From NCBI GenBank assembly GCA_005800795.1, contig SYEN01000314.1, forward strand, positions 1-9,695: 9,695 bases of DNA. Direction: 5' to 3'. Source of the stretch: Burkholderiales bacterium. GTDB lineage: Bacteria; Pseudomonadota; Gammaproteobacteria; Burkholderiales; SG8-41. Within the stretch, counting starts at the first letter, position 1, and each line of letters begins with the position of its first letter. Shown here piece by piece: positions 1 through 6,143 of the stretch. The position numbers and the translations under genes were made by a program. Under the pieces are notes generated by a model. The model had not been told where the DNA came from. It saw only the letters and a list, made by a program, of their open reading frames with translations, and searched no databases.

Positions 1-1
1 C

Positions 2-169
2 GTGTTCCGCAGCGCCCCTGAACTGACCGCCGCCATCAAGGAGTACATCGCCGTGCACAACAAGAATCCCAAGCCTTTCATCTGGACCGCCAGGGCGCAT
101 GACATCCTTGAAAAGGTCATTCGCGCCAACAGCCGCTTAAGTTCTAAACAGAACGAAGCACTACACTAG
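2..169 (+). CDS. IS630-family transposase, C-terminal part (5' end outside window)
   Basis: An open frame enters from the left edge and ends at TAG 167-169, giving 55 residues. The stretch NPKPFIWTARAHDILEKV, preceded by ELTAAIKEYIAVHN, is the characteristic end of IS630-family DDE transposases, where the last helices follow the catalytic core and read roughly 'I..YI..HN..PKPF.WT..A..IL.KV.RA'. The catalytic residues lie outside the window, so activity cannot be judged. The stop codon sits inside a perfect 18-bp palindrome (159-176), and the element probably ends a few bases further on. A decayed N-terminal fragment of another IS630-type transposase begins only 45 bp downstream. The family call is confident; the name of the element is not known. 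Confidence 0.75.
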   Translation: MFRSAPELTAAIKEYIAVHNKNPKPFIWTARAHDILEKVIRANSRLSSKQNEALH

Positions 170-176
170 TGTAGTG
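159..176. repeat. Perfect 18-bp palindrome at the IS630 3' end
   Basis: CACTACACTAGTGTAGTG equals its own reverse complement. It overlaps the transposase stop codon and is followed by TCCCTTA. Read from the right, the sequence is GGGACACTACACTAGTGTAG, which could be the terminal inverted repeat of the IS630-like element, with TA as target. No matching left copy is visible in the window, so the end assignment is a guess. Confidence 0.5.
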
Positions 177-213
177 TCCCTTAGATAGATGTACATACAT
201 TCCGACCTTTGCT

Positions 214-357
214 ATGCTCGTGTTCAAGTCGAACACGAGTCTGACGATCGAACTGCAACCGGCTGAACGGGCGCAACTGGGAAATGGGAATCCTCACACG
301 GGACGCCGCAGCAGGTCGCGATGCGTTGCCGGATTATTCTGAGAGCGGTGGCATCAG
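214..357 (+). pseudogene. IS630-family transposase N-terminal remnant, frameshifted
   Basis: From ATG 214 the frame reads MLVFKSNTSLTIELQPAERAQL. Near 280-285 the coding sense moves to another frame and continues as WESSHGTPQQVAMRCRIILR and then AVASG. Joined, this matches the N-terminal helix-turn-helix part of IS630 transposases, in which an 'L...ER..L' start is followed by 'TPQ..A.R.RIIL.AA.G'. One indel in the GGGAAATGGG stretch explains the shift. The similarity stops at about 350-357, where aconitase coding sequence starts in a different frame. The remnant is about 48 codons of an enzyme usually about 340 residues long, and it is not functional. The start codon lies next to a hairpin (217-239). 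Confidence 0.6.
217..239. repeat. 9-bp inverted repeat with 5-nt loop
   Basis: CTCGTGTTC (217-225) and GAACACGAG (231-239) are perfect arms around AAGTC. It lies at the start of the IS630 N-terminal remnant and could be a subterminal transposase-binding site or a hairpin in the leader of the former gene. No T-run follows, so a terminator is unlikely. Confidence 0.5.
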
Positions 358-528
358 GGTTTGGAAGAAGAACTTACGCCCCGCATGCAGCTCACATGCA
401 CGATCACCTGCGAGAATGGCAAGCAGGAAACCATCTCGCTGCTCGCCCGCCTCGACACGGCGCCGGAGGTGGAGTACTTCCGGCACGGCGGAGTCCTGCA
501 TTACGCCGTCCGTCAACGCTTCCAATGA
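343..528 (+). pseudogene. Aconitate hydratase, C-terminal remnant
   Basis: An open frame after TGA 340-342 reads, from about 358, GLEEELTPRMQLTCTI, then SLLARLDTAPEVEYFRHGGV and LHYAVRQRFQ, ending at TGA 526-528. Aconitase A-type enzymes (about 900 residues, interconverting citrate and isocitrate in the TCA cycle) end in the same way: '.L.....CTI...DG....I.LL.R.DT..EVEYFRHGGIL.YVLRQ'. Only the last part of the swivelling C-terminal domain remains. All Fe-S and active-site residues are missing, so it is a relic. The reading is clean to a normal stop codon, so truncation came from the 5' side, where IS630 sequence abuts it. A related dehydratase such as AcnD or homoaconitase cannot be excluded. 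Confidence 0.6.
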
Positions 529-563
529 TCCCGACACCAATGAGAAGAACCCCGGGCGCGGCA

Positions 564-584
564 GCGTGAAACGCCAAGTTTTTT
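564..584 (+). terminator. Weak rho-independent terminator candidate of the lost aconitase gene
   Basis: GCGT (564-567) and ACGC (571-574) form a short stem with loop GAA. After CAAG come six T residues (579-584). It lies 36 bp after the aconitase stop, the expected place. The stem is only 4 bp, so support is modest. Confidence 0.3.
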
Positions 585-680
585 AACGCTCTCCTGAATT
601 ACAAAAGCGGCGAAGTCCCAACACCATCTGGTAGAATTATCCAAAGGAAGCGTAGCCGGCTCCGCAAAAAAGTGCCTGTG

Positions 681-709
681 TTCAGCAAGCGTAACGGGGC
701 AGTTAATAC
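681..709 (+). promoter_or_regulatory. Possible sigma-70 promoter of the asparaginase-Bug pair
   Basis: TTCAGC (681-686) and TAATAC (704-709) are spaced by 17 bp and lie 26 bp before ATG 735. The -10 is reasonable and the -35 poor. A second -10-like box, TAGAAT (632-637), has no partner -35. Confidence 0.25.
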
Positions 710-734
710 TACGCGTCATTATCAGGGTGTCATT

Positions 735-1718
735 ATGAGCAAACCCATAGTCTGGATCTTAGGCACGGGCGGCACGATCGCATCCAAGTATGATGCGGCT
801 CTGGGTGGACACGTCGCAGCTGCAAGCACAGAAGAACTCATTGCGAACGTGCCAGAGCTTGTTGCCGTTGTCGACATTCGTGCGCGCGAACATTCGCGTG
901 TTAACAGCGCGGTGATCGATACACCGACGGTGTTCGGGCTGCGTGACACGCTGCGCGCAGTGCTTGTGGACGATGCCGTATCCGGCGTAGTGATCACCCA
1001 CGGTACCGCAACGCTGGAGGAAACCGCCTATCTGCTCGACCTGACTGTTGGCTCGGAAAAGCCGATTGTGGTCACCGGTGCGCAACGCGATTTCGATGAG
1101 AAAGATGCCGATGGCCCACGCAATATTCTGTATGCCGCGGTGATTGCCGCCGATCCACTCGCCGCTGCACGAGGCGTGATGGTGTGCGTGGGCGGGCAGA
1201 TCCACGCGGCGCGCTATGTGGTCAAGGCTGATACGCTGAGCCTAGACGCATTTAGCTCGCGTGATGGCGGCAAGATTGGCATGGTGTCTAAAACCGGCGT
1301 GACCTGGTTCGCGCACCCGCGCCGCCGCCCACATCTAGAGGTGAATCACGTTAAACAGAACGTGCAGCTCGTGGTCAACACACAGGGCGCGAACGATCTG
1401 CTGCTGCGCGCATGCATCGCCGCGCGCGTCGATGGCATCGTCGTCGACGCTGTCGGTGCCGGTAATATGAACTTACCTTTTTACCATGGGGTGTGCGATG
1501 CGCTGGCTGCCGGGATTCCGGTGGTGGTGACTTCCCGCCATCTGGCCGGGCCGCCCTATGCCTCCAAGGGCTACCTCGGTTCGCTCAAAAGCGTCATGGC
1601 GCACGGCGCTATAGCGGGAGGTTTCCTCAGCGGTATCAAGGCACGCATCTTGCTCATGGTAGCGCTTGCCCAAACGCAAGATCGGGCGCAACTGACGGAA
1701 ATCTTTGCCAGTGCTTGA
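735..1718 (+). CDS. Asparaginase-family amidohydrolase (type II-like, cytoplasmic) with altered TDT motif
   Basis: The 327-residue protein has the full length of a bacterial L-asparaginase/glutaminase, which hydrolyses an amide via two Thr residues. The first nucleophile motif is GTGGTIAS (Thr14). The second motif reads ITHGTATLEETAYLL, so Thr91 is kept but the Asp that normally follows (Asp90 in mature E. coli AnsB) is Ala92. The catalytic Lys is kept (YVVKADTLSL, Lys164). The loop that carries Ser58-Gln59 in AnsB reads VNSAVIDT here, and no Tyr matches AnsB Tyr25. Several residues that hold the alpha-amino-acid end of Asn are therefore missing. No signal peptide is seen. ATG 735 was chosen over GTG 672 because similarity starts there and AGGG lies just upstream. 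A Bug receptor gene follows after 33 bp, probably in the same operon. A non-asparagine amide substrate is likely (inference). Confidence 0.9.
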   Translation: MSKPIVWILGTGGTIASKYDAALGGHVAAASTEELIANVPELVAVVDIRAREHSRVNSAVIDTPTVFGLRDTLRAVLVDDAVSGVVITHGTATLEETAYLLDLTVGSEKPIVVTGAQRDFDEKDADGPRNILYAAVIAADPLAAARGVMVCVGGQIHAARYVVKADTLSLDAFSSRDGGKIGMVSKTGVTWFAHPRRRPHLEVNHVKQNVQLVVNTQGANDLLLRACIAARVDGIVVDAVGAGNMNLPFYHGVCDALAAGIPVVVTSRHLAGPPYASKGYLGSLKSVMAHGAIAGGFLSGIKARILLMVALAQTQDRAQLTEIFASA

Positions 1719-1751
1719 TCAGCCACTTCCACAAATTATCCAAAACACGAC

Positions 1752-2741
1752 ATGAAAGAAAACATCCTGAAGCGCAATATGGTGGCACTGGCAGCAGCAG
1801 GGGTATTGGTTGCGGTACACCCCGGCGCAAACGCACAGTCTGGCGCTACCTATCCCACCCGCCCCATACGCCTACTGGTGCCGGTGCCGCCCGGAGGCAG
1901 CAGTGACGGCGTGGCGCGCATCGTCGGCGCCAGCCTCACTGAACGCTGGGGTCAGCAGGTGCTGGTGGATAATCGCCCAGGCGCAGCGGAGATTATCGGT
2001 ACCGACCTCGCAGCCAAGGCTAACCCGGACGGTTACACGCTGGTGTTGATCTCGATCCGTCATTCGGTCAATCCCAGTCTGCTCAAAATGCCCTACGATC
2101 CGATTAAGGATTTCGAACCCGTAACCATGACAGCGGCCGTCGGCAATGTGCTGGTGGTCAATGCCAAATCATCGATCCGTTCCGTGAAAGACATCATCGC
2201 TCAGGCCAAAGAGAAACCGGGTACGCTCAACTTTGCTTCTTCGGGCATCGGCGGCGCGCCGCATCTGATTGGGGAGTTTTTCGCGCTCAATAACGGCGTG
2301 AAGCTCACTCACATTCCATACAAAGGTGGTGGTCCGGCGATAACCGATCTGCTGAGCGGCACTGTCTCGATGAGCTTCGCTTCGATGACGTCCTCGCTCG
2401 CCTTCGTCCGTGCGGGGCGGCTCCGCGCACTGGCGGTGGCCTCCAAGGAACGCTCCGCGCAACTGCCTGACGTTCAAACCATGGCCGAGGCTGGCGTGCC
2501 CAACACCGTGGTGCGCGACTGGCAAGGCATACTTGCACCGCGGCGTACCCCCAAACCACTCGTCGATAAGCTCCAGTCGAAAATTAGCCGCATTCTGCGC
2601 GATCCCGCCCATCAGGAGCGCTTTTCATCCATGGGACTCGACATCATCGCCAGTACACCGCAGGAATTCAGTGAGGCTATGGTCGCCGAGATTAAGCGCT
2701 GGGCCAAAGTAGTGCAGGACGCAAACCTAAAGGCAGAGTAA
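1752..2741 (+). CDS. Bug-family (TctC-type) tripartite tricarboxylate transporter receptor
   Basis: The protein has 329 residues, standard for Bug periplasmic solute receptors, which bind carboxylates or amino acids for TctAB-type transport or for signalling. An n-region MKENILKR, a hydrophobic core and ANA|QS give a signal peptide cut after about residue 28. Mature sequence shows the family marks: YPTRPIRLLVPVPPGGSSD (ligand loop, Asp52), NRPGA near residue 75, ANPDGYTL, and IPYKGGGPAITDLLSG in the second lobe. The usual GGGTD reads GGSSD, and NRPGAGG reads NRPGAAE, so the ligand pocket differs from that of the second Bug gene. It follows the asparaginase homologue by 33 bp without a strong Shine-Dalgarno, suggesting one transcript. 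The start at 1752 gives the expected positively charged n-region. No TctA/TctB genes are nearby. Confidence 0.92.
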   Translation: MKENILKRNMVALAAAGVLVAVHPGANAQSGATYPTRPIRLLVPVPPGGSSDGVARIVGASLTERWGQQVLVDNRPGAAEIIGTDLAAKANPDGYTLVLISIRHSVNPSLLKMPYDPIKDFEPVTMTAAVGNVLVVNAKSSIRSVKDIIAQAKEKPGTLNFASSGIGGAPHLIGEFFALNNGVKLTHIPYKGGGPAITDLLSGTVSMSFASMTSSLAFVRAGRLRALAVASKERSAQLPDVQTMAEAGVPNTVVRDWQGILAPRRTPKPLVDKLQSKISRILRDPAHQERFSSMGLDIIASTPQEFSEAMVAEIKRWAKVVQDANLKAE

Positions 2742-3210
2742 CCCGGCCCATGCCGCAATTCCGGGACGACGGCTACTTCGGCTGAATGCCGGCGACTGAT
2801 AACGGTAGCCGGATCGAGCCGCGCTCGGGCGTCAATAGCGTTTGAATGAATTGAATACGCTGCGCGCACAGTGCCGTGCATCTGTCACTGAAACTCAGGC
2901 CGCATTGTGCAGCCGTGTATGCATCAGGACCACCAGGGAGCGGAACGAGGGGGCTTGCCGACGCGCCTACAGCGTGAACAGCACATTCAGGGGTCACTAA
3001 CCCCAAGCGAAAGGCGCTTGGGTCGCGACAAACGGGATCGTTGTTTCGGTTCCTTAAGGCAGCAGGCGCCTGCGCGGCGGCCTGCCACGCTAGTATTCGC
3101 GGGTGCGTGCGGTTGCATAAACGACCTGGGAGTCCCAGTAGTGGCAGAATGTGAAGAGTTCCAAGGATCCGGCATCCGCTGGATTGGCAGATCGACTGAC
3201 GAAATGTGAC
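2742..3210. other. 469-bp intergenic gap, no convincing gene
   Basis: This gap separates the first Bug gene from the amidase. It holds an 8-bp perfect hairpin (3002-3022), a 12-bp perfect palindrome GCAGGCGCCTGC (3062-3073), and a short inverted repeat CTGGG-AGT-CCCAG (3126-3138) shortly upstream of the amidase. A CCCGG (2742-2746)/CCGGG (2761-2765) pair follows the Bug stop without a T-run. Several frames are open by chance on the GC-rich strands, but none shows a family motif. The gap may carry the amidase promoter and its control sites. Confidence 0.5.
3002..3022. repeat. Perfect 8-bp stem hairpin between Bug receptor and amidase
   Basis: CCCAAGCG (3002-3009) and CGCTTGGG (3015-3022) enclose AAAGG. 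The stem is stable, but TCGCG follows instead of T residues. It could be a factor-assisted terminator, an mRNA end-protecting hairpin, or an operator. Confidence 0.45.
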
Positions 3211-4845
3211 ATGATTGCGAATGACGCTTTGGACTACATCACCATCGCTGACGCCGCGAGATGGATCGAGGCCGGAGAACTGTCTCCAGTCGAACTGACC
3301 CAGGCTAAGCTCGCGCGTATCGCCGCACTGGACCCTCAGATCACGGCCTTCATCACGGTGACGGCCGAGCGCGCCATGCAGCAGGCGCGTACGGCTGAGG
3401 GCGAGATCGCGCGCGGCCGCTATCGCGGTCCGATGCACGGCATTCCGTTTGCATTAAAGGATATCTATGCCACCGCCGGGATACTGACCTCCGGCCATTC
3501 GCGGTTGTGCATCGACAACATACCGACAGAAGACGCTGCCGTGACAGCCAGCCTCGAACGCGCCGGTGGTATCCTGATCGGCAAGCTTGCCACGAACGAG
3601 TTCGCCCACGGCGGACCGTCGTTCGACGCACCGTGGCCGCCAGCTCTCAATCCGTGGAATCCTCACCACTTCACAGGCGGATCCAGCACGGGTGCGGGAG
3701 CCGCCGTAGCGGCTGGCTTCGTGCCCGCTGCCATGGGTACCGATACCGGGGGTTCGATCCGCAATCCGGCGGCCTGTTGCGGTATCGTCGGTTTCAAACC
3801 GACCTACGGCCTGGTCAGTCGCTACGGCGTGATTCCGAATTCGTTCACCTTCGATCATTGCGGGCCGCTGACATGGACGGTGGAGGACAGCGCCATCCTG
3901 CTGCAGGCGATTGCCGGTCATGATAGTCGCGACGGTGGCAGCGTTTCGAGCGCGATCCCGGATTATCGCGCGGCGTTCACGCCGGATTTGCGTGGATTGC
4001 GTCTTGGCGTGATCCGTCATTTCTGGGAAGAAGATCTGAAAGTGGCCGACGAGGTGGCTCTTGCCATGAATGCCGCCATCGAGGTGCTGCACGAACTCGG
4101 CGCGCAGACTCAGGACGTGCGCATGCGTCCGCTACAGGACTACACCGACGTCAAGATGATGATCGCCGAGACGGAGTTATTTGCCATCCATCAACGGGAA
4201 CTCACTGCACGACCGGGCGATTTCGGTCTGCCGTTTCTGTCGGGCACGCTCGCCGGGTGCCTGTTTGGTGCTGTGGATTACGTTCAGGCGCACCGTGAGC
4301 GTCGCCGCATCCTGGGTGAGATGAAGCCGCTCTACGAGCGTTTTGACGTGTTGCTCACGGTGAGTTCGGCGCCGGCGCCGCGCTTTGATCGCATCTCGCC
4401 GTTGCGCTCCTGGATTGGCGCGAACATCCACACGGTGTTCAATGTGACAGGCGGCCCCGCGCTCGCCCAATGCAACGGCTATGCGGCCAGTGGTTTGCCG
4501 CTCGCCATGCAGTTTGCCGGACGGCCCTTCGACGACGCGACTGTGCTGCGCGTGGCGAACGCTTACGAGCGCGCGACGCAGTGGCGTGCAAGGCGGCCCA
4601 TGCTCGTGCCGGGCACGCCGCGCGCCGAGGTGACGCCGCCCGCAACCCTTGCAGGCAACGCTGTCGATGCGTCGGTCACGTCGTTGGTGGAACAGCAGGT
4701 GCGTCGCTGCGGCTTGAAGCTCAATGATCTGCAAATGGCGTTGCTGTGCGAGGTTGCGCCCTATGCACAAGCGATGGCCGATCGTGTACTGCGCAATTTC
4801 GATCGAGCTGTCGAACCGGCGAACGTGTTCAGATTTCCCGATTGA
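3211..4845 (+). CDS. Amidase-signature hydrolase with fused C-terminal AtzG/GatC-like domain
   Basis: The protein has 544 residues from ATG 3211. The Ser-cisSer-Lys triad is visible: Lys83 in FALKD, cis-Ser158 in TGGSSTGAG and nucleophile Ser182 in GTDTGGSIRNP. Spacings of 75 and 24 residues are the same as in FAAH (142/217/241). This family cleaves amides, including AtzE (1-carboxybiuret), GatA and allophanate hydrolase. The core ends near residue 465. A Pro/Ala-rich linker follows, then about 56 residues (489-544) in two predicted helices ending VEPANVFRFPD. That pattern resembles AtzG/DUF4089, the small GatC-like partner of AtzE. No signal peptide, so cytoplasmic. GTG 3151 would add 20 residues outside the conserved domain and has no better ribosome site, so ATG 3211 is preferred, although its Shine-Dalgarno is also weak. 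The natural substrate is unknown; the neighbouring Bug and asparaginase-like genes suggest a small amide or carboxylate. Confidence 0.9.
   Translation: MIANDALDYITIADAARWIEAGELSPVELTQAKLARIAALDPQITAFITVTAERAMQQARTAEGEIARGRYRGPMHGIPFALKDIYATAGILTSGHSRLCIDNIPTEDAAVTASLERAGGILIGKLATNEFAHGGPSFDAPWPPALNPWNPHHFTGGSSTGAGAAVAAGFVPAAMGTDTGGSIRNPAACCGIVGFKPTYGLVSRYGVIPNSFTFDHCGPLTWTVEDSAILLQAIAGHDSRDGGSVSSAIPDYRAAFTPDLRGLRLGVIRHFWEEDLKVADEVALAMNAAIEVLHELGAQTQDVRMRPLQDYTDVKMMIAETELFAIHQRELTARPGDFGLPFLSGTLAGCLFGAVDYVQAHRERRRILGEMKPLYERFDVLLTVSSAPAPRFDRISPLRSWIGANIHTVFNVTGGPALAQCNGYAASGLPLAMQFAGRPFDDATVLRVANAYERATQWRARRPMLVPGTPRAEVTPPATLAGNAVDASVTSLVEQQVRRCGLKLNDLQMALLCEVAPYAQAMADRVLRNFDRAVEPANVFRFPD
4675..4842 (+). 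other. AtzG/GatC-like domain fused to the amidase (residues 489-544)
   Basis: The segment begins VTSLVEQQVRRCGLKLND, continues with a helix around ALLCEVAPYAQAMADRVL, and ends EPANVFRFP. Stand-alone AtzG/DUF4089 proteins have the same layout: a short helix with a 'lgL.l' turn, a long helix with regular Ala, then '..EPA.VF.P'. In AtzE-AtzG the small subunit stabilises the amidase. Here the two would be one chain. The match is by eye only. Confidence 0.55.
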
Positions 4846-4853
4846 GCGTACGG

Positions 4854-4873
4854 TTCAGGGGCTTGCCGCTGAA
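4854..4873. terminator. Imperfect hairpin between convergent amidase and Bug genes
   Basis: TTCAGGGGC (4854-4862) and GCCGCTGAA (4865-4873) pair except for one G-G mismatch, with a very tight turn. It fills the 28-bp gap between two convergent stops, the right place for a shared terminator. No T-run is seen on either strand. Confidence 0.3.
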
Positions 4874-5842
4874 TCAGTCGAGGCGCCGGCCAGAGACCTT
4901 GACTGCAGTCTCGTACTTCGCAAATTCCCTGCGAATGAATGCCTGTAACGACTCCGGTGTGTTCGGGCCGAATGCGCTGCCATCGCTTGCCAGCCGCGTC
5001 TGTATATCGGCTAGCCTGAGGATGTTGCGCAGCTCGCTGTTGAGCTTAGTGACGATCGCCGCCGGCGTGCGGGCTGGCGCGAATACACCTGACCACCCGA
5101 GGGCGTCGTAATCGATGCCGGACTCCTTGAGCGTTGGGGTGTCCGGCAACTGCGGCACTCGCTGGGCGGTCAGCACGGCCAGCAGCTTCACGCGCCGGGG
5201 CGCGACGTAGGGCATGGCTGCGATCATATCGGCGAACATCATGCTGGCCTGCCCGCTAATTAAATCCGCTATCGCATGGCCGCCGCCTTTGTACTGGACG
5301 GTGATGGCGTCAATCCTGGCCAGGCTCTTGAACATCTCCCCAATCAGATCGGACGGCGCAGCCAGGCCACCTGAGGCAAGCACTAGGCCACCCGGATGCT
5401 TGCGCGCGACCTGGATTAATTCGCTTACGGACTTTGCAGGTACGGATGGATGGGCGATCAGTACGTAGTAGGTCGGGGCGAGCATCGCGACCGGGACGAA
5501 ATCCCGGGGTTCATAGGGCAGCTTGCGGAAGAGCCACGGGTTCACCACGACCGCGCCGGGGCTGGTTACGAGCAGCGTATAGCCGTCGGGTGCCGCGCGC
5601 GCCACCAACTCTGCACCGATCACCGCGCCGCCGCCTGGACGGTTCTCGACGACGAACTGTTGCGACCATCGTTCTGTGAGTTTCTGCGCCGTCACTCGCG
5701 CGGCGATGTCCGTGCCGCCCCCCGGCGAGAGGGGTACGATGAAGCGCACGGTCTTCGACGGGTACTCCTGTGCTGTGGCGCTACCGAACGAAAACGATAT
5801 GCCGGCGATCGCCAGCACGAATAAGTAGCGAAGGCGCTGCAT
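4874..5842 (-). CDS. Bug-family (TctC-type) tripartite tricarboxylate transporter receptor
   Basis: From ATG at 5842 the protein has 322 residues. MQRLR, a hydrophobic core and ATA|QE form a signal peptide cut after about residue 24. The mature part shows the canonical Bug marks: YPSKTVRFIVPLSPGGGTD (ligand Asp45), VENRPGGGAVIGAELVARA, PDGYTLL, VQYKGGGHAIADLISGQ, and a C-terminal helix with REFAKYETAV. The start at 5842 is preferred over 5872 because GAGGAG lies 8 bases before it and the signal peptide then has normal length. It is convergent with the amidase (28 bp between stops) and has its own upstream region with a 14-bp palindrome. It differs from the other Bug protein in the ligand loop (GGGTD versus GGSSD), so the two may bind different ligands. 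No membrane TctAB partner is in the window. Confidence 0.92.
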   Translation of the reverse strand: MQRLRYLFVLAIAGISFSFGSATAQEYPSKTVRFIVPLSPGGGTDIAARVTAQKLTERWSQQFVVENRPGGGAVIGAELVARAAPDGYTLLVTSPGAVVVNPWLFRKLPYEPRDFVPVAMLAPTYYVLIAHPSVPAKSVSELIQVARKHPGGLVLASGGLAAPSDLIGEMFKSLARIDAITVQYKGGGHAIADLISGQASMMFADMIAAMPYVAPRRVKLLAVLTAQRVPQLPDTPTLKESGIDYDALGWSGVFAPARTPAAIVTKLNSELRNILRLADIQTRLASDGSAFGPNTPESLQAFIRREFAKYETAVKVSGRRLD

Positions 5843-6143
5843 TCTGAAACTCCTCGTGCAGAGAGTGGACATGCCGCGAGATTAGCAGAGCGAGCGCATC
5901 GATGCGCAACCAACGAAGCGGCGCGTGTGCTCGGCACGAGAGGGGTAACTGGTGTTCCGGCCGATCCCAGATTGACCACCCATGCCGGTTAGGCATTGAC
6001 CAGTGTCTGTCGAGTAACGGAGGTGGTCATTGATACGTCGGCACAAACCTCGAAACGAATCAATTTCCAATCGGCGGCAACAATTGTTTCTATACGAGTT
6101 ATCGAGAAACGCATTCGTCACCACCAACAGATCTTTGCCCACC
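5843..6143. other. Intergenic region between second Bug gene and IS1380-like fragment
   Basis: About 300 bp without a recognisable gene. The left end holds the upstream signals of the Bug gene (GGAG at 5852-5855, palindrome 5894-5907). The right part, which includes the 10-bp palindrome AACAATTGTT (6079-6088), is probably the non-coding left end of the IS1380-like element. I could not define its terminal repeat. Confidence 0.4.
5879..5913 (-). promoter_or_regulatory. Palindromic operator candidate and weak promoter upstream of second Bug gene
   Basis: GCGCATCGATGCGC (5894-5907) is a perfect 14-bp palindrome, 52 bp upstream of the Bug start. On the minus strand a -35-like TTGCGC (5904-5909) overlaps it and a -10-like TAATCT (5879-5884) follows at 19 bp. 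The spacing is long, so the promoter is weakly supported. The palindrome's position would suit a repressor. Confidence 0.3.

Noticed and set aside
159..239. CRISPR-like or toxin-antitoxin operator reading of the two inverted repeats
   Set aside because: Only two unrelated repeats are present, with no spacers and no adjacent antitoxin gene. Transposon-end structure explains them better.
672..734. Upstream GTG extension of the asparaginase frame (21 codons)
   Set aside because: The extra residues do not resemble a signal peptide or the family N-terminus, and no ribosome site lies at the right distance. ATG 735 starts exactly at the conserved domain.
2773..3438. Open minus-strand frame of 221 codons across the Bug-amidase gap and into the amidase 5' end
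   Set aside because: It overlaps the amidase coding sequence by about 230 bp, has irregular composition, no known motif and no supported start. GC-rich DNA often leaves antisense frames open. A small relic within 2773-2960 cannot be excluded.
3454..4092. Long antisense frame inside the amidase
   Set aside because: It is wholly within a well-supported gene, opposite conserved amidase motifs, and its translation has no recognisable domain.
5843..5872. Ten-codon upstream extension of the second Bug gene
   Set aside because: GAGGAG sits within this segment, immediately before ATG 5842, and the signal peptide is of normal form from that ATG.
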